Source of the DNA: Cephalotrichum gorgonifer
Taxonomy: Eukaryota > Ascomycota > Sordariomycetes > Microascales > Microascaceae
Length of the DNA stretch: 64,000 bases
Assembly (NCBI GenBank): GCA_900312665.1
Contig: ONZQ02000012.1
Coordinates: 66,540-130,539, forward strand
Direction: 5' to 3'
In this document: positions 1-11,264 of the stretch, piece by piece
Layout of the letters: each line of letters begins with the position of its first letter
Position numbering within the stretch: the first letter of the stretch is position 1
Program-made: the position numbers and the translations under genes
The notes under the pieces: model-generated
The model's input: the letters and a program-made list of their open reading frames with translations, nothing else
The model's database searches: none
What the model was told of the DNA's origin: nothing

Positions 1-2107
1 AACACGGGACAATATGGCCGTTCTGCGCACCCAGGCTGGTCCTCTGCCTCTACCTGGCGCGAGAGAGAAGTCGATCTACTCCAAGAGCGGGTTTGACCTG
101 ATGCACGCCCTTTCCAAAGTGGCTAATCGAAAAAACCCGCAAATCAATATCGGCCCTGTCGACATGTCATGTGCCTTTGTGGTTTGCGACGTGACGTTGA
201 ACGACTACCCCATTATCCACGCGTCGGATAGCTTCCAGAACCTGACAGGGTATAGCCGTCATGAGATCATGGGGCGCAACTGCCGGTTCCTCCAGGCGCC
301 TGACGGGCGTGTGACGGCCGGTGTTAACCGGGGGTTCGTAGACGACGCCGCCGTCTCTCAGTTGAGGCAGAGCATTGCCGCCGGCCGCGAGGTGCAGCAA
401 AGACTTATCAATTATCGCAAAGGGGGCAAGCCGTTCCTGAACATTCTGACTTTAATACCGATACCCTGGGGGGACTCGGAAGAGATCCGGTATTTCGTCG
501 GGCTCCAGATCGATCCCGTGGAGTGCCCCGAGGCCATCACGTCTAGCCACGACGCCGGCGGGGTCAGAGTCAACTACGCAAATGTCAATCTCGGCCAGCA
601 CATATGGGAGCCACCTATACCGAGGCAATGGCAGTCCGAGAACAGCCAAATAACACTTGGGGGGAATGATATCTCCATTCTGCTGCAGCAGTTCTTCGCA
701 AGGGGGACCGTGGCGTCGGGTTGGCATAAGCAATCATGGCACAGGATGCTCCTCGAGAACCAGGACGACGTTGTGCATGTCATCTCTCTGAAGGGGTCAT
801 TCCAGTATGTCTCGCCTTCTTGCAAGAGAGTGCTCGAATACGACCCGAGCGAGTTAGCGGGCTCTTCTCTTTCATCTGTTTGCCACCCGTCCGACATTGT
901 TCCCATTACTAGGGAGTTGAAGGATGCGAACGGGGATACGCCTGTCAACCTTGTTTTCAGAATACGGAGGAAGCACAGTGGATATATGTGGTTTGACAGC
1001 CACGGCTTTCTTTTCTCTGAGTATGGAAAGGGGCGGAAGTGCATCGTTCTACTGGGACGCAGGCGTCCGGTCTTCTCCCTTTCCCACCTGACGCTACACA
1101 ATCACGGCGGTGATATTAGCGACAACGAACTGTGGGTCAAGCTGTCCGCGTCGGGAATGATCCTCTTCGTGTCCTCCAACATCAGACCCATTCTCGACCT
1201 GCAACCGCAGACCCTTGTTGGGACCAGCATACGCGATCTCATGCGCGACGACTCCCGTATCGAGTTCGACCGCAAGATAGAGAAGGCACGGCGGGGAAGT
1301 ACTGTTTCCTTCAAACACGAGGTCCACACCCGGAAAGGCCAAGCTCTCCATGCTTACACCCTCCTCTACCCTGGGGATAATAGTGAAAGCAAGCAGTCTT
1401 TTCTGCTGGCGCAGATAAAGCTAGCAAAGCCATCATCGCGCTCACTTTCAGCTTCACAAAAGAACCTGACCCTGTCGAAATATCCGGCAAAGCAGAGCAG
1501 TGCGACACTCGGAGGGCTGTCACCAAACACACCGTCCGGTGAATCCGACTCTCGTAGCCACTCGCCTCCCGAACTAGGGTCGGATGGTCCTATGTTCGCT
1601 GAGTTGGGCACTACGAAGTGCTCTAGCTGGCAGTTTGAACTACGGCAGACAGAGAAGGCCAATCGTACGCTGACGGAGGAGCTTAACACGCTATTGTCCA
1701 ACAGAAAGAAGCGCAAGAAAAGGACCGGAAGCGGCAGTGCCACGAGGGAATGTGCTAATTGCCATACCCTAAACACCCCGGAGTGGCGGCGTGGCCCGAG
1801 TGGGCAGCGAGACCTGTGCAATAGCTGCGGCCTGAGATGGGCGAAACAGGTGGGTGGAATAGGGCGCGCGGCGTCGGCGTCGGCCCCGGTGTCGGCGTCG
1901 GCCCCGGTGTCGGGACCAATGCACGGTTCGACTAACGATGGATGACCGGCGCATGCCGACCGAGTCTCCTCCTGCACATCCCCCAGTGGAGGCAGCGGTA
2001 GAAGCGGAGTTTCGCCCGGCAAGCTGTCCCATTCTAGTGGACAGTCGTCACTGAAACTTCGGGGAAGTCACCAGCATAGTATTGGGGTTGGGGCTGGTGA
2101 GTGTTGA
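1..2107 (+). CDS. wc-1: White Collar-1 type blue-light receptor / GATA transcription factor (5' partial)
   Basis: Blue-light photoreceptor and transcription factor that with WC-2 drives light-responsive and clock genes in the nucleus. The frame is open to base 1, and the long N-terminal region usual before the LOV domain is absent, so the ATG at 14 is probably internal. Counting from it: LOV domain about 46-172 with flavin-binding GRNCRFLQ (adduct Cys90) and the WC-1-type loop after it; PAS domains about 243-330 and 370-460; basic KKRKKR stretch; GATA finger C-X2-C-X18-C-X2-C from Cys580, followed by [10 protein letters not shown]. The unspliced frame stops at TGA 1943-1945. I prefer an intron 1854-1964 (GTGGAA; branch GACTAAC 1929-1935; first downstream AG at 1964), which keeps frame and ends at TGA 2105-2107 with a Ser/Gly-rich tail. 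The family is certain; the 3' end is not. Confidence 0.93.
1873..1908. repeat. 18-bp tandem duplication in the wc-1 3' segment
   Basis: Two perfect head-to-tail copies of gtcggcgtcggccccggt lie inside the proposed last intron of wc-1. If the intron is retained they encode a duplicated Ala-Ser-Ala-Pro-Val stretch just before the TGA at 1943. Confidence 0.8.
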
Positions 2108-3602
2108 AGGTGTCCTTTTAGGAAGAAGCCGGCAACGAGACACGCAAGACGGTGGTTTATGTTTCCTCCCTTCTTGGCCACACCACCTGTCTACAGTTTC
2201 GTACGCCATACTTTCCCGTCGTTCCTTTTTCTCACTCCGCCATTTTTTTTTCTCTCTCTACATGTACTACTGTCTTTACTGTCAAAGGCGTTTAATGGGG
2301 CCAGAGTCCCACGGGGCGATACGTCATGATCTTAACGACGACTGGTCTTACCTACAAATGTATGCTCGGGAATGTTGGGGGGGTTTCTTTCTTTTACTTG
2401 GGGATATACACGGGTTGGATACCAGGAAAAAGAATTACGGCGTCCAAGAGGGTTCGTTCTAAACGGGGCAAAGGGGAATATACAGAATATACACGATAGG
2501 AAAGGCGGGATGACTGGAGGTTGTGTGACTGGCCCTAGCTGGGAATAGGTGATGAGAGCGATGGGCTGTTGTCTATAAAAATTAACAGAAATGTGGTATG
2601 GTACAGCGGATGAGAAGATAATATGTACTGTGATGAGGTGTACCGTATTTTGGCGCGAAGCTCAAAAGAAGAAAGCCTAATGATATGCCATATATTTGTG
2701 AAGATATTGTAGGTTGCATTTTTTTTTTGGGGGGGGGAGCATATCGAAACCGTGGTACTGCTCTTTCGCGTAGTCTATTTACAAGACGAGTACATGTACA
2801 GAGTATAACATCACATAGCAACGCTCGGAGCCGCCTTGTGTCGTCGCCACAGGGGTCGAGCAAGAGGCCGGGCACTCCACAATGATTGGTAAACCAATAA
2901 GAAGCCAGACATGGTTAAGGTTTACCACTAATGAATGGCCTGGCTGAGTCATCCGGCGTTCCAGGCAGACTACCAACTCACCTTGGAGGACCAGCATCAC
3001 CCGAACCCCTCCTCTCCCATCATTCAACCTCATCATATTGCTAACAGACGCAGATTACCTTAGCGATAGCCTTGACCTTTTTTTCTTCTTCATTTCTTTT
3101 CTTTCTGGTATTAGCTGTTGTCCTAAGTTCCAGACAAGTTACGTCCTCATTCTGTCCCTCGCCCTTCGCTGACAGCTCGACCTTGCTCACCTGCACCTGG
3201 CATCATCGTGTCATTGCTCAATCTGAAGCGCTAAAGCCTGAAGCGGGAGGACCACCTCACTGGGACGTAAAAGGGAAAGAGCAGGTCGTGGCACCTTCCT
3301 CGCGTACGAATTACCTCTAACCTGAACGTACCTGCTTTGGACCACGGTGTTGGCACCTTCCCCCATCCACATCTCTTATTTCTTCCTCCCCTTCCATTCG
3401 CAGATATCATGTCACGCATTTTACATCCCCATTCGAACCCATTCACTATAACACACGACACACTTCTTTTCTTCCCAAACATCTCGGTTGTCCTCCTAGT
3501 CAAAGACTAGCCCCTTGGGACTTAGCCTGGTGCTTCATACGTCTCTCATACAGCAAACTCAAACCGGATCGAGTGTTCTGTATTCCTGCCTAGCAATTCG
3601 GA
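2108..3602. other. Intergenic, 3' flank of wc-1 and promoter of the NYN gene
   Basis: No convincing coding region on either strand: the short frames lack family signatures and have AT-rich, unbiased codon use. It holds pyrimidine-rich stretches near 3070-3110 and 3350-3500, typical of fungal promoters, directly upstream of the NYN-domain gene. Confidence 0.6.
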
Positions 3603-4847
3603 ATGGGAGCTGCAGCCGACCAGGGGACCGAATCCTCGGTCGCCAATCTCTCTAGGGAGCGGGATGTCCGCGATCGTCGGGACAGACCTTCGTCCAATCT
3701 TCAACTGGGGGATTTTACGGAAATTTTTAATTTCCTGACGAGCACATCCAAGTTCACTTGCCAAGAATGGCGCGGCCTGCCCGCTTCCGACAAACCGGCG
3801 GCATTGCCGTCGGGAACTGTCCAACACACTCTTCCACCGGTCTTTGAACCGGCTGAAGTCCGCCGCAAGGTCCAGCCAGTCAACGTACAAGCGAGTGTCC
3901 TTGCCCCCGAGGCAAGCTCCAGTGCTGGCTGCCGAACTTCCACCAAGACAACAACCACCGGAGATGGTGGGTTTGGCTTCGCGGCCCTACCGCCGCCGCC
4001 TCCGAACTCTCGTGTTCACCACGAGGGCAAAGATCCCACGAGTTCTCGGCCGGATGTTTCTCGCCTGCAACGGGATGCCTCTAAGTCACATATATTGATG
4101 GGCAAGCTTCGGCTGGAGATGATTCTCGATCTGAGCGTCCAGACGAAGGATCTCAATAGAAACCCGATCGCTCACGTATTTATCGACATGTCCAACATAT
4201 ACATCGGATTTAACGACGCTGTCAAGGCCGCGATGGGGGTACCAAGCCATGCGAGGACCCGGCGGGCCCCCCTTGACTTTAGATCTCTTTCCAAAGTGCT
4301 TGAGCGAAGGCGAACCATTGGCGCGAGGGAGGTCGTAGGGTCCGCCGCGGATCCGGAGAGTGTCTCCGATCTCCCGCAACATTTCCATGACGCAAAGAAC
4401 TTGGGTTACGAAACAAGCATCCTCCGGAGGGTTCTCAAGCCCGCCAAGTCCAACCCGGACACGTCCTCTCCATTGTCCACATCTTCGGCCGGGATGTCCT
4501 CTTCCGAGAGCGGCGAGTACTACGGCGTCTCTCACCGTGAGATGTCCTACCGCGAGCAAGGTGTCGACGAGATTCTTCAGCTGAAGATGGGTAACACGGC
4601 GATGGCATACCTGGGGGAACCTGGGATCATGGTCCTCGCGACGGGTGATGCGGAGAGGGCAGAGTACTCGGATGGATTCCAAAAGCAGGTAGAGCGGATC
4701 CTCAAGATGGGATGGGTAGTCGAGGTCGTTTCGTGGAAGAGGTGCCTCAGCTCGGCCTGGAAGACCTCTAAGTGGACCCAGGAATGGGGAGCCCGGTTCA
4801 GGATCATTCTTCTCGACCCATATGTCGACGAGCTCCTGGCCACCTGA
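3603..4847 (+). CDS. NYN-domain (PIN-like) protein, putative ribonuclease
   Basis: Single-exon gene of 414 aa. The N-terminal ~190 residues are low complexity and probably disordered. The C-terminal half looks like an NYN domain of the PIN-like nuclease fold: HVFIDMSNIYIGF gives the family's first acidic motif (Asp195, Asn198), GVDEILQLKM supplies Asp322, and MVLATGDAE supplies Asp349 with the Ser-Asp-Gly-Phe that usually follows. These are the expected metal-binding positions, so catalytic activity on RNA is plausible, but the substrate is unknown. Fungal NYN proteins of this kind are annotated only by domain. The start is the first ATG of the frame. It is followed downstream by the UGGT gene on the same strand, about 0.8 kb away. 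Confidence 0.8.
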   Translation: MGAAADQGTESSVANLSRERDVRDRRDRPSSNLQLGDFTEIFNFLTSTSKFTCQEWRGLPASDKPAALPSGTVQHTLPPVFEPAEVRRKVQPVNVQASVLAPEASSSAGCRTSTKTTTTGDGGFGFAALPPPPPNSRVHHEGKDPTSSRPDVSRLQRDASKSHILMGKLRLEMILDLSVQTKDLNRNPIAHVFIDMSNIYIGFNDAVKAAMGVPSHARTRRAPLDFRSLSKVLERRRTIGAREVVGSAADPESVSDLPQHFHDAKNLGYETSILRRVLKPAKSNPDTSSPLSTSSAGMSSSESGEYYGVSHREMSYREQGVDEILQLKMGNTAMAYLGEPGIMVLATGDAERAEYSDGFQKQVERILKMGWVVEVVSWKRCLSSAWKTSKWTQEWGARFRIILLDPYVDELLAT

Positions 4848-5656
4848 CACCTCGGAAGCGAAATCAGCTCGAAATCGAACGCCGGACCTTGAGATACAGG
4901 TCAGGCTTGCATGACTGCCGTATACGTCTGGCAAGGTATTGTGATCTATCTGAAGTGTCAACACGTGGAGGATTGAATAGATGGAACTCGTGGCACCAAT
5001 AGGCGGCCATGGCTGGGTTTAACCTCTTTCATATCGAGATGCCACTGGCGGAAGCTAGCAGCCTAGATATTGTTTGATAGGAGTTGCCTGCCAGGCTCGT
5101 AGTGGAATGGGCTTGTTCCGGGTTTACTGGTTAATACATTGGGACTGAATCGGTCGGGGAGACGTTCGAGCAATAGTAGTTATATTGGCATCATGTCGGT
5201 TGCGGAACATACTTATATTTATTACATATATTCCGTTCCATTACAGATTGTCGTCGGCCAGCTTGGATGGCGGTTAGAGCATGCCAAGGTACTAAAATAT
5301 ACAACAGTTGATTATGCAGTTTTGCGCTTGGTGGAAGTCACCCCTCTGTACCTCCTAATTGGGTAAACACCTTCGCTTTGTCCAAGTGTCCACATTGAAC
5401 TTGGCCGTTTCAAACGACACCTTGACCTTCCCCTCCAAGCCTACCTACCTACCACCTTTTATCCTACGCATATACGGACTCAGGGAGACAGGGCACAATG
5501 CTAATTCTTTTCTCGGTAGCGAGAACTGCTTGATTCGACCCTGTCACCGTTCACGCTACTCTGTTTCCTTCGTATTCTCGCGTAAGCTTGACTACATCAT
5601 TGCCTTTTGGCCCCTCTCGAATATAAACCAAGGCGCGGTACCTAGGACTGCCCGCG
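4848..5656. other. Intergenic, upstream region of the UGGT gene
   Basis: 809 bases between two same-strand genes. Moderately AT-rich to about 5300, then pyrimidine-rich towards 5640. I see no gene or RNA structure. Confidence 0.55.
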
Positions 5657-8600
5657 ATGGTGCAAATCTTGGGGCTCCCGTGGGGGCTTGCTGCTTCCAT
5701 TTTAGCAGCTGTTCCCGCTCACGCAGCGCCCTCCGTGTCTGCTTCCATGAGCGCTGCTTTCCCTTCGGCTCCCTACCTCCTCGAGCTTATGTATGCCCAC
5801 CTAGATACCCTTTCGTTCCCCTGTAACCCATAAGCTTGAGAGTTCCGAGGGCTCGTTGCTAACACTGAGCAGAGAAACAGCCGCTAGCGAGAACTCGACG
5901 TCCTACTTCCCCCTCCTCGACCGTATAGCCAGCGGCTACTTTGCAGCTGCAGCAACCGACAAGGAGCTGTATTCCAAGTTCCTCGATGTCCTCGTTGAAG
6001 ATGGCCATGTTTCCGGCCCCGAGGCGTTGTCCACCTTCAAGCTTGCGCTCTCTATGAGGTCTGCGGCGCCGAGAATCGAGGCGCATTACCAATACTACTC
6101 TACCGGCGTCGAACCGATGCTACGGGACACCCCCCAGGAGGGATGCGCTGGGTGGGTGTTGCTTGGTTCGGCCCAATACTGCGAGGCGGCGCTTGAGAAC
6201 CCCCGCGAGGTCCCCCGCGGCCTCGAGAGCTCGAAAGCGCTGCCGTTCGATCGGGTACTCGGCGCTGGCCCGTCCGCGGTCCTCTACTCGGATATCACGT
6301 CGCCCTCGTTTGGCCCATTCCATAGCTCGCTGGTCGAGAAGGCGAGGCGCGGTGAGATATCATATCGGGTGCGGTACCGCCGAGATGCGGCCTCGGAGGC
6401 CCGCGATAGCCTACTTCCTGTTAACGGGTACGGCGTGGAGCTTGCGCTGAAGAAGACGGACTACATCGTGATCGACGACCGAGAGGCGGCCGAGGGCGAG
6501 GGCGTTCGATCGATCCCCGACACCCAGGTCGTCCTAGACGAGGAGGAGGACGTGGCAGACCTGAAACCTCTGTCCAAGGCCGAGGTTGCATCTCTCGGTC
6601 TAAATGCTGCCTCTCTCATCATGAAGAGCGACGAGCCGCTCGAAACCCTCATCAAATTCACCCAAGACTTCCCGAAATACTCGGCATGGATGGCAGCTCA
6701 CAACGCGTCGTCAGACTTCATCGAGGAGCAGCGAACAAATCTTGGTGGCATGGTCCCCACGGGTATGAACGTGCTTTGGATGAACGGGGTTCAGCTGATA
6801 GAGCGTCAGATCGAGCCGTTCACCTTGGTCGACATGCTCCGGCGAGAGAGGAGGCTGATGTCCGAGGTCAAGTACGTCGGCCTTACTGGGAAGGAAGCTA
6901 TTTCACTTCTGAGCCACCCTACCGTCACATCCGCCAAGATTGACGACAACACTCAAAGGTTTGACTGGAGAGATGATGGCGAGGGGGGAAATGCCATCAT
7001 CTGGCTCAATGATCTTGAGAATGACCCGGAATACGAGGACTTCCCCAAGGGCGTCAAGTCTGTAAGTTTCTCCGCGAATACGCCCGAGCTACCACCAGTA
7101 GCCGTAATAGTGTCAAGGGAAGGAGGATGGAACTAACAGCGACTATCTCTTTGTCTCTAGCTCCTCCAGCGAACGTACCCGGGCCAAGTGCCCTCAGTTC
7201 GGCGCAACATCTTCAACGTGGTGGCTCCGGTCGACGTTACAAAGAGCGAAGACTTAGCGGTCGCCCTGCAGCTTTCGACCTTTGTCCAGCGCCGGCTACC
7301 AGTCCGCTTTGGCATAGTGCCTATTGCCTCGGGGGACGGATCGGCCGGTCTCATTCAAGTGCTCTACCATCTGAAAGATACCTACGACCTTGGTGCCTTG
7401 TCTACCTACCTAGAGCTTGCCTCACATGGGGAGATTACAACGGCGGACAAGGCCATCTTTGAAGAGGCCATCGCCGCAGGATCCCGAGAGAAGGGCGTGG
7501 AGGCTACCACGTTCGAGGACGTCCTGGCCTCCGAGGCTTTGAGTGAGCGTATACGCAACGCCGAGCGATGGTCTGCCAGGTTGAGTGCGAACTCGGGGGT
7601 TCCGACCATATTTATGAACGGCATGGTGATACCCCGAGTGGATAACTGGCTCCAGGCCATGGGAGGGATGATCAATACCGATCTACGGCAGCTTCAGCAG
7701 GCTATCTATACGGGCCAGATAACCGACGACACCTGGATTCCGGGCGTATTCCTAGACAACGCTGTTCCCAACCGGAATCTCTATATTTATACGGCGGATG
7801 AGAAGGACCTCAAGATTCTCGACGTAGGGAAACTCTCCCGAGAGCATGCCAGCTTGCTTGCAAGAGTACCGGTACTTGAAGCGTATGCGGACTCGACAAA
7901 GGAGACGTGGGCCACCCTCACGGTCGTAGCTGACTTGGCGACCGAAGATGGCTTAAGCTTATTATATTCTGCCATTCAGTTCCGAAAGAGCAACCCGGGC
8001 GTCCGCCTTGAGGTTGTGCATAACCCGGAGTCGGGAACTGGCGCTGGTCCGGCTAGCGATGCGTTGGCTGCCGCCACCGAGAAGCTGCTTGAGATTGATA
8101 CCATCGAAGACCTTCGGGCCCTTGTGACTGCCTCGGATCCTTCAATCAACGAGGAGTACGACGCCATATTGGCTGCATATCTCGCCTCTACCACGTTTGC
8201 CCCTGGCTCGAGGGGGTTACTCCTGAATGGGCGCGTCATCGGGCCCATCTGGCCGGGCGATGCATTCGGCGAAGACGAGCTAAAGCAGCTCTTGGAGTTT
8301 GAACAAGCTAGCCGAATCCTTCCCGTCTGCTCTGCTGTGGATGATCTTGGCATCGGCCACGTGGTGTCCGGCCCTCTCGCGGCGGCAAGACTTACCTCGA
8401 TCATTGCCCTCTCGACTATCTCTGACCTTCCGGAGGGGATCTTCGAGTCGGCGCCCTCGCTCCGGACATCCATGTTCGAGAGCTGGGGGACCAAGCACAC
8501 AGCGTTCGAGGTAGGCGATTCCGAATCAGCCAGCGTCCATATCGTTGCCTTGATCGACCCCGCCAGCGAACAGGGACAGCGGTGGGCCCCGATTCTGAAG

Positions 8601-10397
8601 GTGATTTCGCAGCTTGACGGTGTTTACGTCAAGCTATTCCTGAACCCTTCGGAGAGGATCCAGGAACTGCCTATCAAGCGATTCTACCGCTACGTCTTCG
8701 CGTCGGAGCCCAGCTTTGACGATGCCGGCCGCGTGCAGGCCTTGAGCGCCACTTTCAAGGGCTTGCCCTCGGAGGCTCTTTTGACCCTTGGGATGGATGT
8801 TCCCCCGGCCTGGTTGGTGACGGCCAAGGATTCCGCCCAGGATCCGGACAACATCAAGCTTAGCCTAGTAAAGGGCAACGTCGAAGCCGAATACCAGCTT
8901 CGGAATATTCTGATCGAAGGCCATTCCCGACTAGTTGGGAAGGGGGAGTCGCCAAAGGGGGCACAGCTAGTACTGGGGACGGAGAAGGACCCCCACGTTT
9001 CGGACACTCTCATCATGGCCAACCTTGGGTACTTCCAGTTCAAGGCGAATCCAGGCTTCTACAACATTCGCCTCCAGGACGGCAGGAGCTCTCAGATTTT
9101 CGAAATCGAGAGCGTGGGTGGCCACGGCTACCAGGCCGTGCCGGGAGATGAGGGAACCGAAGTGGCCCTGATGGACTTCCAAGGCACCACGCTGTACCCC
9201 CGTCTTAAGCGACAGCCGGGGATGGAAACGGCCGATGTGCTCTCCGTCAGCGACGGTAACGGCGAGTCGGAAGGTTTACTGTCCAAGGGTTTCAAGGCCG
9301 CCGCCGGATTCTGGGGAGGGGGCGACGCGACGGGTGCTTCCAAGGGTGTGGTGACGACGTCGGCGGAGGAGCACGCGGAGATCAACATCTTCTCCGTGGC
9401 CAGCGGCCACCTCTACGAGCGCATGCTCAACATCATGATACTCAGCGTCATGAAGCACACGAAGCACACGGTCAAGTTCTGGTTCATCGAGCAGTTCCTC
9501 TCGCCGTCCTTCAAGGACTCCATCCCCCACCTGGCGGAGGAGTACAACTTCAAGTACGAGATGGTGACGTTCAAGTGGCCTCACTGGCTGCGTCAGCAGA
9601 AGGAGAAGCAGCGCGAGATCTGGGGCTACAAGATCCTGTTCCTCGACGTGCTGTTCCCGCTGTCCCTGGACAAGGTCATCTTCGTCGACGCGGACCAGAT
9701 CGTGCGGGCCGACATGATGGAGCTCGTGAACTTCGACCTCGAGGGCGCGCCCTACGGCTTCACGCCCATGTGCGACTCGCGCACGGAGATGGAGGGCTTC
9801 CGGTTCTGGAAGCAGGGCTACTGGGCCAACTACCTCCGCGGCAAGCCCTACCACATCTCGGCGCTCTACGTCGTCGACCTCCGGCGCTTCAGGGAGCTCG
9901 CGGCGGGCGACAGGCTGAGGCAGCAGTACCACGCCCTCAGCGCGGACCCGAACTCGCTGTCCAACCTCGACCAGGACCTGCCCAACCACATGCAGTTCCA
10001 GATCCCCATCCGGAGCCTGCCGCAGGAGTGGCTCTGGTGCGAGACGTGGTGCAGCGACGAGAGCCTCGGCGCCGCCAAGACCATCGACCTGTGCAACAAC
10101 CCCATGACCAAGGAGCCGAAGCTCGACCGCGCGAGGAGGCAGGTGCCCGAGTGGACCGTCTACGACGACGAGATCGCGGCCTTTGAGAGGCGGAGGAGGG
10201 GCGGCGGGGCGGACGCCGACGGCGGGAGGGACGCGCCGCCCTCCGTGCAGGAGCAGGAGCAGGTGAAGGAGAGGGAGGAGGCACTAGGGTCGCAGGGGGC
10301 CGAGGCGGGCGGGGAGGGGGAGGAGGAGGCGACGGTGAAGAACCCGAAGAGCCGGAGTTGGGAGGAGCCCACCGGGCACGTCAAGGATGAGTTGTAG
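5657..10397 (+). CDS. gpt1: UDP-glucose:glycoprotein glucosyltransferase (ER folding sensor)
   Basis: Transfers glucose from UDP-glucose to N-glycans of misfolded glycoproteins in the ER lumen, allowing another calnexin cycle. Model of 1519 aa in three exons: 5657-5790, 5873-7061, 7161-10397. Intron 1 (GTATGC ... GCTAAC ... GCAG) joins a signal-peptide exon (MVQILGLPWGL..., likely cleaved near AHA-A) to the first thioredoxin-like region. Residues about 30-1150 are the folding-sensor part with thioredoxin-like modules. The GT24 catalytic domain starts near 1181 with EINIFSVASGHLYERML and holds the DXD-type motif DADQ at 1284-1287 and later the YLRGKPYHISALYVVD block. A Gly/Glu/Arg-rich low-complexity linker follows, and the protein ends HVKDEL, an ER-retrieval signal. 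Length matches the family. Confidence 0.96.
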
Positions 10398-11264
10398 ATA
10401 TTTACTTGTTTGGGAAAATGTAGATAGAAAGAACAAGAAACGCACTAGACAGCATCATATGTGTATGTGTATTGCTCCTATTCTTCACAAGCCTGTGGGA
10501 CCCTTCGTTGGCTTCTTCTTCTTCTCTCCTTGTAATATTTCCTAAATCTATCGGAGCACCCATCTCTCGAAGCGACTACCCGCGCAAGGAAGCGAAAAAG
10601 AGATGGATTTGACTGAACTACCCGCCTACCCACCCCGTGGAGCGAATATACAAAAACGAATTAACCATTTGGGAATCAATCTCCTGTATTCTATAATGTA
10701 TCCACGCGGCACAAAAACAAACCTGCCTTGCCTTGCCGCCTGCCTCCCTTTTGATATGTAACCACCGCTTGGCAAACCCCCCCTTCAAAAAAATTTGAGA
10801 AAAAAAGCCTCCCCCCCCCAAAAAAATATAACTCGAAACAGGCGGGGAACCGAACAAGACCATATGGGGAAAACATAACATCGTGGGAGAATATGTCAAA
10901 GTCAGACAGTCTCTTTTCCAGTGGTACGGTAACGGGTAACGCGCGGAGAGATCAACGGGAATATGTGAGAGGTTTACGAAGAGAAAGAAAGAAAGAAAGA
11001 AAAAAAGGAGGTAAAACGAAAGAGGAGAAAAAAAAGAATAAAAAAAGTGTAAAATAGTGAAAAACAACGCAAGCTCTCTCTCTCTCCCCCTCCCCTGAAC
11101 CTCAGAATTAAGTCTAGTCTGCCCTGCAAACCTCCCATTTACAGATGTTAGACGGACGGAGCCAGGATCGTCCTGAAGTAAAACGAACGGCCGTCTCAAT
11201 AAACACCGACAAAAACTGCTCTAGCTCATACGGGTAGTCTTGCTCCCCACTAGTGAATGATCAA
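10398..11264. other. Convergent intergenic region between UGGT and the chitin synthase activator
   Basis: 867 bases of tail-to-tail 3' flank. It holds several homopolymer tracts and a GAAA microsatellite (10983-11005). No gene is supported; the long minus-strand frame here is phenylalanine-rich translation of the purine-rich repeat strand. Confidence 0.6.
10983..11005. repeat. (GAAA)n microsatellite
   Basis: About five GAAA units running into an A-rich tract in the 3' flank between convergent genes. Confidence 0.75.

Noticed and set aside
4086..4964. Minus-strand frame of 292 codons opposite the NYN gene
   Set aside because: It mirrors the plus-strand coding frame and has no recognisable domain; the plus strand carries conserved NYN motifs.
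9276..9989. Long minus-strand frame (237 codons) opposite the UGGT catalytic domain
   Set aside because: It is a shadow of the GC-rich UGGT exon: the composition is Val/Glu/Leu/Arg-biased as expected from the complement, with no family signature.
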